Origin: Heterocephalus glaber
Taxonomy: Eukaryota; Chordata; Mammalia; Rodentia; Bathyergidae
Reading direction: 5' to 3'
NCBI RefSeq assembly: GCF_000247695.1
Contig: NW_004624732.1
Location: 19,181,713 to 19,245,712 of the forward strand
Length of the DNA: 64,000 bases
Part shown: positions 11,795-24,000 of the stretch, piece after piece
How positions within the stretch are numbered: position 1 is the first letter of the stretch
Layout of the letters: each line of letters begins with the position of its first letter
The notes under the pieces: model-generated
The model's input: the letters and a program-made list of their open reading frames with translations, nothing else
Databases searched by the model: none
Told to the model about the DNA's origin: nothing
Program-made: the position numbers and the translations under genes

Positions 11795-12230
11795 TGTTTC
11801 ATATATTCATAATTTATTATATTTGTCATGAACCTATATTGAATTTTTCCAAATGTTTTCTACTTATATTCATCCTATTAAGATGATCGTGATTTTTCTT
11901 TTTTAGTCTCTGAGACTAGTAAGATATTTGACTTGTAAATATTAGGCCAGTCTTATACTTCAGATTGATCTTACTTAATCATATTGAATATTTTCTCTGT
12001 TTCTTATATTGGTGGATTTCATATGCTGAGATTTGGTTAAGAATTTTAATTCTATGCTTATGAGATATGTTACTTTACAAATTTCTTATAGAAGCTATAA
12101 TCTTTATACAAATATTCATCTTTAATTTTCACATATATACTCTTGATATCAGGATATTGCTAGTCTTATTAAATGTGGTCAGAAATTACATAATATCTTC
12201 TGTATTATGCAAGTTTTTGTGGTAAAGCTT
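11795..12230 (-). mobile_element. Probable ancient L1 ORF2 fragment, antisense
   Basis: TGGATTTCATATGCTGAGAT and the following GGTTAAGAATTTTAATTCTA parallel the antisense L1 reverse transcriptase region (TGTTTGCCAGTATCTTGTTG…GGATTTTTGCATCTATGTTC at 3650-3700 in L1-A). Divergence is high, and the order relative to the next fragment shows they are separate insertions or rearranged. Confidence 0.45.
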
Positions 12231-12369
12231 TTTAGAAATGACTAGATCTAGAGTGTGTGATACTGGGATTAAGGTAAACTGGTATAGCATAGGGCTGGGG
12301 CTGGGTATTAGGAGGCTCACCCTGTGTGTGTGTGACAGCACCCAAGAGGATTATAGCCTAGATGATATA

Positions 12370-12591
12370 AAAGGGAAAGTGAGTCTTGCTTGCTGCTTGC
12401 TGCCTCCTGCCTGCCTTGCCATGGACTGTTTCTCCTCTGTGATGCCTCTCTGCCGTATCATCTTGCCTTAGAACCAGCAGACTATGGACTGAAGCCTATG
12501 CAAAGTGTGAGCTAAAGTAAATCTTTCATCCTTTAACTTGTGGGTGTTGGGTATATAATCTCAGCAGTGGGAAAGTAACTAAGACACTAAA
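12370..12591 (+). mobile_element. MaLR-like LTR fragment (MST/THE1-type)
   Basis: It ends GGACTGAAGCCTATGCAAAG, TGTGAGCTAAAGTAAATC, CTTTAACTTGTGGGT and AAAGTAACTAAGACAC. That layout (polyadenylation-like AAATAAA region, pyrimidine block, terminal ACTAAGACA) matches MaLR LTR 3' ends. A better preserved relative lies at 38980-39333 and an inverted one at 57088-57400. Confidence 0.6.
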
Positions 12592-12689
12592 TTTAATTTT
12601 TAGCTTGTTCCTTCATGGAGTATAGAAATATAATTAAATATTGTATTGTGTTAAGTTCTGCAGCTGTGCTCCCCACACAAATAGTTATA

Positions 12690-13115
12690 ATCATTTTTAA
12701 AATGTCTTCCTTACAATTTTTACTGTAAATATCATATCATTTGTGGATAAAGACAGTTTTATTTTTTCTATCCAGTGCAATTTTTACATATATTTTTCTT
12801 GTCTAGCTCCCCAAGTAGAATCTCAAGTAAAATGTGAAATACAAATGGTGATAGTGGATATCTTATTATATTTTTTGTTTTTTGTTGTTATTTTGTTGTG
12901 GCTTTTTTTGAAAGAAGTTCTTGCTATACATTACAGACTGCCATTGAACTCACTATGTAGGCCAGGTTGGGCTCAAACTCATGACCATCCTCCTGCCTTA
13001 GCCTCCCAAGTGCTAGGATTACAAATTGTGCTACCACAACCAGCCATAGATATCTTATTTCTGATCATTAGAGGAAATATATGGTTTTTCATTATTAAAG
13101 ATTAAGTGAACAGTA
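12690..13115 (-). mobile_element. Ancient L1 reverse transcriptase fragment split by a SINE
   Basis: Antisense of the L1 catalytic-box region: ATCATATCATTTGTGGATAA (compare the L1-A block at 3190-3230), then AAATGGTGATAGTGGATATC, which parallels GGTGATAGTGGGCATCC in L1-A. The homology resumes after the inserted SINE with TTATTTCTGATCATTAGAGG. The SINE occupies 12868-13048. Confidence 0.65.
12868..13048 (-). mobile_element. B1-like (7SL-derived) SINE, minus strand
   Basis: It shows the antisense B1/Alu-type core (CTCACTATGTAGGCCAGG, CTGCCTTAGCCTCCCAAGTG, CTAGGATTACAAATTGTGC). A T-rich tail at 12868-12900 is the reversed poly(A). It is flanked by an 11-bp direct repeat GATATCTTATT at 12857-12867 and 13049-13059, and it interrupts an old L1 fragment. 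Such SINEs are copied by L1 machinery. Confidence 0.85.
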
Positions 13116-14030
13116 TTTCTACTCTATTATAATAAATGCATATTTTAATATATGAAGATATATAAAAGTGTATGCACTTTTTCTCTAGTCATATTCATAA
13201 ATCCTACAGATTACAATGGTGTTATTTTGTAATCCCTTATCCTAGTACTTAATACAGATAGATGTTCAATGAATTATTGGTGCCACCACCACCACTATCA
13301 TCATCACCGCCATCTTTGTCAAACTCTGGATATGGATTAAAGACAACTGTCATTGACTTCAGGGAGTCACCAATCTTGGCTATTTAGAATAAATATATTT
13401 TATTCTTCAACTGCATGTAATCAAATGATAGTGACTGCCTCTGTTACCAAAACTCAAAGAGTTGGATTTGACCTCAAGAGAGAAGAATGATTTGCCTAAC
13501 TCTTCTTGTTTGTGATCGACAGGTTTAGTGAAGATCACTGTGCATCTGCTTGTTTCCTCAAAATGTAGTGATAATAAAAGGTAAATTCTTACATTCCAGA
13601 AACTCACCATGCCTGCAATAATAGCAGGTCCATTTCAAGATACATGCACAGGAGGCTGATTTACTATTTGCAATCCTATATTTGGTCACAGGCTTCCAAC
13701 ACATGTTATCTCATTAAGGACTCCTGTCCCAGTGATGGCATATAACTCTATCTCTACTTCTGGAAAAACACTCCAATATCAATGATCTCTGAATCAGCTT
13801 CTTATAGTTCTCCTTCCTTAAGTTATATTAAAATAATTCTGATTATTTTAATTGGATGAAAGGTGGATTAAGTCCAACTTTGGAGAATATTATTGGTTTT
13901 TGTGGTTGAAGAAGAGACAGGAATGTGTGCTTGTTTTTCAGCTGTAAGAATCATGTCTAGTATGAAGCTTCACTTTGTGTTAATGTGTTTCATTTATATA
14001 TACTGGCTCACTTCTTAAATCAACATTAAG
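13116..14030. other. Unassigned DNA
   Basis: I see no gene or named repeat apart from a short CCA/TCA trinucleotide run near 13282-13312. Confidence 0.5.
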
Positions 14031-14037
14031 TGACTGT

Positions 14038-14119
14038 TCTCCTTCCTTCTTTTTTCCTTCCTTTTTCCCTTCCTTCCTTCTTTCCTTCTTTCCTTCCTTC
14101 TTCCCTTCCTTCCTTCCTT
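14038..14119 (+). repeat. (CTTC)n-type pyrimidine microsatellite
   Basis: Imperfect TTCC/CTTC units cover about 80 bp with almost no purines on the plus strand. The open frame across it is a composition artefact. Confidence 0.9.
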
Positions 14120-14718
14120 TATTATCCTCCAGTCTCTCTGTTTCTGCTTTTTGTTGTTGTTGCTCATTTACTTTCTGTAACTGAGAGTGAAATCATTTAC
14201 ATATCTTCTTGCTTTCTATTTTTTTTTCCATTTCTTTATTTCTTTAGTGCTGTATGCCTTTTCTTTCTTACTTTAGAAAAAAATTTATATAGGTCATCAC
14301 AAGAAAACAATATGTAAGTTTTCCTCTTCAATTCATCCTATTTCAAAGTCCCTAATTTGATTCTTTCTACTTATTCAAGTGGTGCTAGTAACCAAATCAT
14401 CCTATTATAATAAGATACCCTATATGAAAATTCTGCATGAAGTCATCACAAATGAAAGGGTGAACAGCAAACTTGAAAAAAGACCGTCCCATTAAAACAT
14501 CCATCAGTTATGATATCATCATTATAAGCTGGCAGAATGGGGAAAAGAACCTTTAAATTAATGTGCTGTCAAGCTGAGCCTTTGTGTCATTCATTCCCCA
14601 TCCACTCAGCTCATTTACTTTCTCTGTCACTGAGAGTTGAATTACTTCCCCAGGAGACTGCCATGTGAAAATCTCATCATTTTGATGAAGAACCCAGTAT
14701 TGGCAAAGTGAAACAATG
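14120..14718. other. Unassigned DNA
   Basis: No gene or recognisable repeat is visible between the two microsatellites. Confidence 0.45.
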
Positions 14719-14760
14719 CACACACACACACACACACACACATACACACACTCACACACA
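14719..14760 (+). repeat. (CA)n microsatellite
   Basis: CA repeats with a few T interruptions run across about 42 bp. Confidence 0.95.
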
Positions 14761-14929
14761 AGGCTTGATTAAAATTGTAGTGTCATATTGAGGTTAATCT
14801 GAAAATTTGGGTATTTTATTAACAAAAACTGTGAACTTAATTTTTGGTCTTTAGCAACACATAAACTATTACTAGGAAGCTGGATATAAATTAGCAGCTG
14901 GAAAGTTTTTATAACATATAAAACACACA

Positions 14930-15045
14930 TAAATATATTACATACATAAATAAATATACTAACATTTACATATATGTATAAGTATATATAAATGTACATA
15001 TGTATATATATGTAAATATTATTTTATTTATGTATGTATATATAC
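14930..15045. repeat. AT-rich TATG/TACA low-complexity tract
   Basis: Diverged TA, TATGTA and ACATA units follow each other on both sides of 15000. Short frames here (poly Tyr/Ile) are artefacts. Confidence 0.7.
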
Positions 15046-16024
15046 TTCCATTTATCACTGAAATTGTTTTAATGGAAAATAAAGCCAATTTTATTAAAGC
15101 CAAGACATGCTCTTTAACTCAATTTAACCTCTCCAGAGATAAGTTCTTGGTCTCAGTGTTTGAACTGTTTAGTATCCCCCAGGCTAGAAAGCATGACCTA
15201 TGCTTTCACTGAGGCAAAAAATGCTTAGTTTCACCTGCAATTCCATCCAGACTGAAAAATTGATTTTTTAAACAAGGAGCAGGAAGCGCTGAACAGGTGC
15301 ACCAGACAAAAGGAAGTTGTGGTGAGAGTTGGCAGATTGTATAGCCTTTCGGATACTTGAAGAAAAAAACACAAAAGAGGTGAACGATTAATATTTCTTA
15401 TAACCTAAGTAAAAAGTTTCAAAAGGAGGATACTGGGTTGTGTCAGATGCATTGGATGCTGTGGGAACTTCCCACTGGGTGGCACAGAGTTATGAGATTT
15501 CTCTGTCTTTAATCACACCTCCAAGACTTGAACAACCATCTTCTTGATAAACACTATCCTGTACTTCACATATTTTCATATATTCATGAATATGACTTAC
15601 ATTAACTTTCTGTTCTAGAATAATTTCTAGTTTTATTAAAGTGTATATTTTCTTTATCTAAATTCACTCTATTTAGGGAGTTATGAAATCATTTTTAATT
15701 TGTTATTTGAAATATTTGGAATATTTTACCCTATAGTAACTAGTCATCTATGTAATGGATTTTTGAATTACATTACCAAATAATTACATCAAAATTGATA
15801 GTTTTACTGATTGAATTACTTGATTTTGGTTTATAGATGACTTCTCTGTAGAGCTCGTCTCTTAAATAGAACATCCAAGTAGATAAAGATGACTGATACC
15901 ACATTACCTTTAAACAGAACATGGGTAATATCTCAGTAGAACTATGGGCCCAGTTTGTCCTTCTTAAGGTTTCATATATTAATTTTTTGATTCTTTCATT
16001 ACACAAGCACTGAGACCCTCCTGA
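15046..16024. other. Unassigned DNA
   Basis: I see no gene or named repeat. A slightly GC-richer patch at 15270-15360 has no match that I recognise. Confidence 0.45.
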
Positions 16025-16400
16025 GGGGAAGTCCCTGTGCAAGCCCTGAGGTCACAAAGGCATGAACACATGGATCTCATGGAAGAAGCAGACTAACCCA
16101 AATGTGGACCACAAGGACTGTGGAGGAATAAACATGGAAGAGTCTGGCAGACAGAAAGAAGAAATATTCTATCCAATGCCAGAGAAGCTTTCAAAGCAGT
16201 CTTATGAAGCTGGGTTTTAGAGGGATCCGTGAGTTTTATTTAGGGGAGAGAGCTGGAGAGACATCCTGGCAGGCGGATTAACATTTTCAAAAGCACAGGA
16301 ATACCTGGACTGATTCTAGGGCCATGAGTGGCCGGAGGTACAAAAACTATAAAATTAGGATCAGATTAGGAGATATTGTCTAAGCGTTCCCGAGGAGTTT
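16025..16400 (+). mobile_element. Ancient interspersed repeat, class unresolved
   Basis: The layout (GGACCACAAGGACTGTGGAG, then GCTGGGTTTTAGAGG, then AAAAGCACAGGAATAC) follows a very common old mammalian repeat in which an 'AGGCTTTC…GAGCTGGGTTTTGAAGG…CAAAGGCACAGAGG' series occurs. I cannot assign the class from memory with confidence. Confidence 0.35.
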
Positions 16401-16753
16401 GTACTTTTCCAGTATTCACTAGTCAAGTTCTTCAGGTTTATTATCTCAACTCCATCAACTGCTTCTGTGGAAATGTGTGAAAGTTTGGCATCATTTTCTC
16501 AATATGACAATGGAAAGTATTTCTCTTTAGGCTGGCAATGAATAAGGAAAATGACATGAACATGCTGAGCATGATTTATGAGTGTAGTTGCCCATGAACG
16601 TTTGGGACATGTCAATTTTCTATTTTAAACACAAGGTTAGTATCGTCAGATTAGTAATCTTATGATTCCACTAGGAATTGAGGAATTAGAGTGCCAAACC
16701 AAAGCTGTGAAATGAATATGGGAAAGAATGAGAGGCTGGGTGGATATTTAAAA

Positions 16754-16787
<34 letters not shown>

Positions 16788-16797
16788 CAACAACAAA
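16754..16797 (+). repeat. (AAT)n/(AAC)n microsatellite
   Basis: AAT units change into AAC units near 16783, over about 44 bp. Confidence 0.95.
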
Positions 16798-18140
16798 AAC
16801 CTGCAGCACCTGCTGCCATTACTAAATACTAGCCTCGTAAATTGTCCTGTACACTACTCAGTCATCTCATCACCTTTTACAGGAACATATGTGAGGTAAT
16901 ATCCCCATATCTTTTAATAAGAAGCAAATTTAAGATACAAAACACTAAGGAATATCACAAGGTAAATGTTCAAAGGAAAACAAGTGTTTTAAGTCAAACA
17001 AACATTGTTTCAAAATAGATGTATATTTGGCGATGTAGAAAAAAAGGTTTTTGAATATTTCTGCTTTTCAACTTTCTTCTAGATTTTCTGAGAGTTAAGT
17101 CATTACATTGTAATTTATTTCTCTGCAGCTTAATAAAGTTCATTAAATTTCTATTTAAAATCCACATCTCATGCATGTAAAACATTAAATGCAGGCTTCT
17201 TCTTTTCAAGGGACGTTATAATTTTGCACTGAATTAACAAACAACTGTTTCAGCTTTGCTAATATAGCAATGAATGAAAATAAATTAATTATTTGTTAAC
17301 AGACACAACTCCCATTTGATTATCACATTGAAAATTTCTAGTGTGGTAGGTTATTTACCAAATACAAGGAAAAGGAGGAGATGGAACAAAAGTGAAGAGG
17401 AAAGGAGAATAAGGAGAAATTTTGCCTTAACTTGTATATAGCAATGAGTAGGTATCTCTAAAATAAATCACATATTAAAATTAATTGTTCAGTATAGTAG
17501 TACTAGCAGTGAAACTGCAGGTAGTACAATGAGGATTTTAATCCTAGTTTTCTATCTTAATTTAAAACCAGCCCTGGAGAACAAATTGAGTTCTTAAGTC
17601 AAGGGTCCACTGTACTATTTATCATTACAATCCTTTTGCTCCCAGTCATTTAAAATTCTTTCAGTCCAACCTTTCTTTTGCTTGGGGAATGTGATTTCCA
17701 AGCCAGATCATGTAAAGCAGCAGTCCCTTTTGGCACTCAAGCCTGGGAATATTGTTCAAAACATCTTCTCTTCCAGCCTTGCTCTTGAACCTTCCATCCC
17801 CAAGGAAGGAAGAGCTCTGAAAAAGTCAAGACATTTGAATAATGTTGAGTTTGGAATGAGTTGGAGGGTATTTCTTTTTGCTAATGTTTATGTTTTTAAT
17901 TTTTCTTTTTATTCCTGAAAATAATCTCTATTTTCTTTCTTTGACTATCAGAGTTAGGAGGTATAAATATATTCCAGGCTGGAAATTAGAAAGAATGAGG
18001 TAAGGAACAGTTAGACTCTGAAGTGCAGAAAATGCATATGTAGCTTCAGCAATAAAAAAAATAATTCATTTATGATAATAATAACACTAATATCTTGAAG
18101 ATCTGAGCTCTTGTACATACATCATTGATAGTAAGTCAAA
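16798..18140. other. Unassigned DNA
   Basis: No gene is seen. The 176-bp AT-rich part around 17220-17340 and the rest lack named repeats, except the motif at 17568-17616 shared with 11585-11634. Confidence 0.45.
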
Positions 18141-18144
18141 CCCG

Positions 18145-18240
18145 CTAATATTGATATTACTGTCTCCATTGTGCAAATGTCAAAAGTGAGACCTAAATGA
18201 CTTCCTCAGTCATCCAGCAAATCAATGATGAGAACACAAT
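18145..18240 (+). mobile_element. MIR SINE fragment
   Basis: TATTACTGTCTCCATTGTGC and AAATGTCAAAAGTGAGACC, followed by ATGACTTCCTCAGTCATCCA, parallel the MIR core (ATTATCCCCATTTTACAGATGAGGAAACTGAGGC … TGACTTGCCCAAGGTCAC). Strongly diverged, as expected for this Mesozoic family. Confidence 0.6.
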
Positions 18241-19799
18241 TTCTTTATGCCCATCCTAACATGGGGGTTCATGTTTTTAGCTACCACACTTAAGCATCTG
18301 AAAAAAAATTCTTATGTACTTACCTTTTGTTTAACTCATGGGGCTACACAATGGGTACCATCAGCAAATAGTTCAGAAGAAAGCAATTCAACTCCAGATG
18401 TCCTTAATACCTTAGCATTAAAAACATAAAAGCAGAATGAATTCTCAATGGCTTTTAATCTTATTTAACAAGCTTGGAATTTAGATAAAAATTTAACCTA
18501 AATTTCTAGCAAATAGGGAATGTACATCTTCTTATCATTTCTAGCATTCTTGCCATAAGTTGAAGGAAGTAGTTGTTGAAAAATTTGAGTGTTTAAACTT
18601 AACTGCAACTCACTGTTTCTTTGACACTTGATGTCACCCAACACAATAAGTGACAGTTTTGTTGGTTGCGTTCTTAATTTGGCTATTATTACTGGTATTC
18701 CATTTTAATGTAATCATCTAATGGGTATAAAATACAGTTCAGTCATTTTATGAATATTAAGACAGTCACAAGCTCATGATTTCTAAGTGTCTTCAGGTGA
18801 CACAGAAATAGAAATTCTCTTTTAGAAATCTTATTTAACTTCAATATGAATTTCTAATTCAATTATGAATAAATAACCACCATCAATTATTTATAAGAAA
18901 AGTATTTAAATAATAATAATAATGATATCTTGTACCCTGCCTGTTTTCAACAATCATGTTATTTTTCAAGACAGAATCATTGGTTTAGGCTACAGAAATT
19001 ATGGTCATTGGCAATTTCATAAATAAAGGAAAAATGGACAAATATATGTTAAAGGGTAGATTCCTTCACAAAAGGGAAAGCTAGTGTAGACTCATGTTTT
19101 CTGTATGTGGCCTCAGAAAAGTTGTAGATTCATGTTCCTTAGAAGATAATCTTTTCTTTGGTTGCTAGCTACATCATTCCAGATCACCAACCACCTATTC
19201 TCAAAATAGACTTTTACTTAATGTTCTCCTTTCCTCCGTATTCACTTTAATTCCTGCTGACTTTTCTATCAACTTTTTCTTTACTGCTGCTTTCTATAAG
19301 TCACATTGCAGGTTCTGCTTCAAAAGATTGAGCTCTCCCATGCTTATTTCTTTCTCATCCCAACCACTGGCTTCCAGACACACCTGTGCACATTCTTTCA
19401 CCTGGTCATCATGTTGGTGCCCTTCCTTTATTTCTCATCTAACACATTGTGATAAATTGTGCTGGACATATGCTTTTAATGGAAGCACAGAAATGCTTAG
19501 GATCTACACCTGGGCCTGACCAAATTCCCAATATACTTCTGAGAAAAGATCTTTCCAGAATATAGAGATTTGATAAATAAAATTCAAAGTCAAGATTTGG
19601 AAAGTCCAAGCTCAAATTTTAAAGAAAGTGTCATGTCCTTTTCCTGAGCTACTGGGATTTGGTTACTGCTCCCTTCTGATTTCTAATACTATATCTGAAA
19701 TAAAAAGCAAATGGTTCAGACAAGGAATGTTAAATATTGTGTACTACCTATATGTTCTAATAAAATAAAATTAACAAAATACAGAGGCTCTCTCCAGAT
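18241..19799. other. Unassigned DNA
   Basis: No gene or named repeat is seen. An AAT run lies at 18913-18931. Confidence 0.45.
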
Positions 19800-19870
19800 A
19801 AAAGTCCCTTGACTCTGGACTTCTCAGTCTTCTGAACTTGTAATAAATAAATCTCTCTTCTTTACCAGAA
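19800..19870 (+). mobile_element. MaLR (MST-type) LTR 3' fragment
   Basis: CTTGACTCTGGACTTCTCAG, then TCTGAACTTGTAATAAATAA matches the MST/THE1 LTR tail (CTTGGACTTCCCAGCCTCCAGAACTGTGA…AATAAAT). It is a short relic. Confidence 0.6.
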
Positions 19871-20039
19871 GCATAGTTAGGCATCATCTTGTATTATTTT
19901 CAACATTACTTTGAATTTGTAACTTGTTTTGTCTGCATCAATCACAGAATAACTTAGTTTTGGTTTTCCAGGGCACTCAAATTTGTGGAGAAATAAAATA
20001 TTAGACATATTTTCTAAAATATCCTCCAAGCAGATATGT

Positions 20040-20159
20040 CTCAAGCTTATTTTTATATTTATTTATTTTTTGGCACTGGGGATCGAACTCAGGACCTTGC
20101 ACTTTCGAGGCAGTAGCGGAACCACTGAGCTAAATCCCTGGCTCAAGCTTATTTTTATA
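20040..20159 (-). mobile_element. ID-type SINE with an 18-bp perfect TSD
   Basis: Insert 20058-20141 reads on the minus strand as CCAGGGATTTAGCTCAGTGG (A box region) and GAGTTCGATCCCCAGTGCC (B box), then an A-rich tail. CTCAAGCTTATTTTTATA occurs on both sides (20040-20057 and 20142-20159) without mismatch. ID SINEs are tRNA(Ala)-related Pol III transcripts moved by L1. The perfect TSD suggests it is among the younger inserts here. Confidence 0.93.
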
Positions 20160-20520
20160 AATGTGTGTGTCCTGTCATAGTGAAATGAATTTTAGAAATT
20201 TATCTAGCTCAACACTCTTGGTGGAGTTTCACAAAATGTAGGTCTTACCAACTCCTGTCTGCCTAAGGACATCACTTTCTGCCAGCCATGTTGCATTCTC
20301 AGCTGCCTCTTTTTTTCTGTCTTCTTGCTGTATCCAACCGCCTCCAGATCCCCGGTCTGACCCACTGAAAGTGACTTGATAAATCCACTCAATTCGCTGG
20401 CCACCTAACCATAGGAAAGATTGGGAAATGGGTTTATTTGAAAGAAGACACGAAGATTGGGCAAAGCGCTCTCATAACATTAACAAAGTGGTATTGCAAA
20501 GCAGAAACCCTGGAGTCTGT
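20160..20520. other. Unassigned DNA, slightly GC-richer
   Basis: The 20204-20404 part holds several CpG sites and a 66-codon minus-strand frame of no recognised family. I cannot tell whether this is an LTR remnant or unique sequence. Confidence 0.35.
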
Positions 20521-20537
20521 ATAATTATAAAAATCAT

Positions 20538-20715
20538 TTCATAATATCTATTATGCATTTTGGTCCTCATTTACACTTTCAGCTTCTCATACCAGAGAAA
20601 TAATTTGGTACTTACACATATGTGCCCTATTTATATCACTTAAGATTATGGCCTCAAGGTGCATCCATTTGGCTATAAATGTATCTTCCCTTATGGCTGA
20701 GTAGTATTCCATTTT
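20538..20715 (-). mobile_element. L1-D, left piece (inverted arm, part 1)
   Basis: Antisense L1 3'UTR and ORF2 end (ATTTACACTTTCAGCTTCTC; GGCTGAGTAGTATTCCATTT). It stops abruptly at 20715 where L1-C begins, and the homology resumes at 27282 after L1-C. A possible left TSD of L1-D is ATAATTATAAAAATCA at 20521-20536, compared with ATAATTTAAAAACCA at 27661-27675. Confidence 0.85.
20703..20715 (+). repeat. Left target-site duplication of L1-C
   Basis: AGTATTCCATTTT is identical to 27282-27294. The repeated bases are themselves part of L1-D sequence, as expected when L1-C inserted into it. Confidence 0.92.
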
Positions 20716-21008
20716 CCTTAAATTCTTTTATTGGTATATTTTAAGTATACAATATATTTACATATAACATTGGGTGCTTGTACCTGTACATGATGTATCT
20801 TGGTTCTTTTTTTTTTCCCCATTACCTGTGCACCCTTCCCTGTTTAGATAGACTTCAATTTTTTTTGCTTTTCTCATAATTTTTCCTTTCCCTTCTTTCT
20901 TTTCCCCTTCCCCTCACACCACCCCTATCCCTTTGGAACTTTTCTACCTATTTCAAATTATCAATTATTCATTTTAATCATTTTACCCTTATTTACACTT
21001 TCAGTTTC

Positions 21009-24000
21009 TCACACTAGAGAAACTATTCAGTATTTACACATGTGTGTCCTCTTTATTTCACTTAAAATTATGGCCTCAATATGCATCCATTTAGCTATAA
21101 ATGTCTCTAGTTTCTCATTCTTTATGGCTGAGTAGTACTCCATTTTATAAAAAAAAACATCTTCTTTATTCAGTTTCCATTTGATGGGCACTTGGGCTGT
21201 TTCCATGCTTTAGATATTACAAACTGTGCTACTATAAATACAGGTGCACATATATCACTATGGTATGATACTTTCCATTCTTTTGGGAAGACACCAAGCA
21301 GAGGAATAGCTGAGTCAAATGGGACCTGTAGTCCTAGTTCTTTGTGGTATCTCCACACTGATTTCCACAGTGGTTGCACCAGTCTGCACTCCCACCAACA
21401 ATGGAGAAGGGTTCCTTTTTCTCCATACATCCCCACCCCAGCATTTGTTATTGGATGATTTCTTCATAGAAGCCATTCTTCCTGGGGTGAGGTGGAATCT
21501 CAGTGTTGTTTTCATCTGCATCTCTTGAATGACCAATGATGTTGACATTTTTTCATATATGTATTGGCTACTTTTACTTCTTTATCTGAGAAATATCTGT
21601 TCATTTCAGATACCCATTTGTGAATCGGGTCTTTGAATTTGGGGGGTCTGATTTTTTTCAGTTCTTTATATATTCTAGACAGTATTCCTTTGTCTGAGGT
21701 ACAGCTGCTAAAATTTTTTTCCCACATTGTAGGTTGTCTCTTAGCTCTGTTTGTGGTTTCTCTTGCAGTGCAGGAGCTATTTAATAAGATGAGATCCCAG
21801 TTGTTGATTTTTTTGTGCTAGATCCCATGCTACTAAGCTTTTGTTCATAAAGTCTTTTCCTATGCCAATGTCTTCAAGAGTTCTACCTAACTTATCTTTC
21901 AGCAAATTTATTGTTTCTGTCTTAATATTTAGCTCTTTAATCTACTTCGATCTTAGCTTAGTGCATGGTGATAGGTATGGGTCTAGTTTTAATCTTTGGC
22001 AGGTTGAAATCCAGTCTTTTCGACACCATTTATTAAATAGGTTATCTTTCCTCCAATGAGAGTGGTTGGCTCCTTTATCAAAGATGAGGTGGCTGAGTAT
22101 GTCCGGAGTTGTTTCAGTATCTTCTAAAATATTACACTGATCCTCAGGTGTGTTTCTATGCCAGTACCATACTGTTTTTATCACAGTGGCTTTGTAGTAT
22201 AGTTTCAAATTGGGGATTGTGATACCTCCTGGCATGTCTCTGTTCCTCAGAATTGCTTTTGCTATTCTAGGTCTCTTCTGGTTCCAAATGAATTTTTGGA
22301 TTGATTTCTCTAGTTCTGTGAAGTATATTGTTGTAAATTCAATCAGCAATGCATTAAATCTTTGTAGTAGTTTTGGAAGTATGGCCATTTTCACTATATT
22401 GGTTCTTCCTACCCAGGAGCAAGGGATGTCTTTCCATTTTCTTATATCCTCTTTGATCTTTTTTTTCAGAATGCTGAGGTTTTCAGTGTAGAGGTCTTTT
22501 GCTTCCTTTGTTTGATTGATTCTTAGATATTTCATTTTTTTGGTTGCTATTGTAAAAGGAATTGTTTCCCTATAATTTCTCTGTCAGTGAGTCTGCTATT
22601 TGTGTATAAGAAGACTGTTGTTTTTTGAGTGTTGACCTTGTATCCAGCTACTCAACTGAATCTGTCAATTAAGTCTAGAAGTCTTTTGATAGAGTTTTTT
22701 GGGTCTTCTATGTAAAGTATCATGTCATCATCAAATAATGACATTTAACTTCTTCATTTCCTATCTTTATTCCTTTTATTTCTTTCTCTTTTCTAATTGC
22801 TATGGCTAATGTTTCCAGAACTGTATTGTACAAGGGTGGTGATAATGGGCATCCTTGTCTTATTTCTGATTTTAGTGTGAAAGTTTTCAGTTTTTGACCA
22901 TGTGGTATGATATTGGCTGTTGGTTTTTCATAGATAGCTTTAATCAGGTTGAGATAAAGACCTTCTATTCCAGTTTTCTGTAGCGTTTTTATCATGAATG
23001 AGTGTTGGATTTCGTCAAATCCTTTTTCTGCATCTATTGAGATAATCATATGATTTTTGTCCTTGAGTCTGTTAATATAGTGTATTCCATTCATTGATTT
23101 ATGGATATTGAGCCATCCTTGCATCCTTGGGATAAATCCAACTTGGGCAGGATGTTTTATCTCGATGACCCTCTGTATTCTGTTTGCCAGTATCTTGTTG
23201 AGGATTTTTGCATCTATGTTCATTAGGGAGATTGGCCTGTAGTTCTGATTGGGTTGGGCCTTTCCCTGGTTTTGAAATCGAAGTCACACTTGCTTCCAGT
23301 AGTGAGTTTGGAAGCCTTGCTTCCCTTTCAATTTCCTTGGTGAGTTTAAAGAGTAATGGTGATAGTTTTTTAAATGTCTTGTAAAATTCAGCAGTGAAGC
23401 CATCAGGACCTGGGCTTTTCTTTGTTGGTAAAATTTTTATTACATTTTCAGTTTCACTCATTGTAATTGGGGTGTTTAGAATTTCTATATCTTCTTCGTT
23501 TAACTTTGGCAATTCATATGTATCCGGGAATATGTCCATTTCTTTTGTGCTTTCCATTTTATTAGAGTACAGGTTCTCAAAGAAAGTATTGATGATGCTC
23601 TGGATTTCTGCTAGGTCTGATGTGACTTCACCTTTTTCATTTCTAATTGCATGGATTTGAGCCTAGTCTTTCCTTTTTTTGATAAAGTTGGGTAAAGATT
23701 TATTGATTTTATTATTCTTTCAAAAAACCAACTCTTTGATTCATTGATTTTTTTGTATTGTTTTCTTAGTCTCCATTGCATTGATTTCTGCTCTGATCTT
23801 TATAATTTCCTCTCTTGTATGATATTTTTGTTTGCTATACTCTTCTTTTTCTAGGAGCTGGAGATTCTGCATTAGGTTATTTATTTGACTTCTCTCTGTT
23901 TTCCTAATATGTGCATTCACTGCTATGAATTTCCAGTGTAGAACTGCTTTCATTGTGTCTCACAGTTTCCTTTATGTTGTACTGGCATTATCATTTACTT

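Noticed and set aside
14030..14317. Ser/Phe/Pro-rich 95-codon frame
   Set aside because: Product of the (CTTC)n microsatellite.
20058..20141. tRNA gene
   Set aside because: The tRNA-like boxes belong to an ID SINE with TSD and A-rich tail; no cloverleaf with intact anticodon arm is visible.
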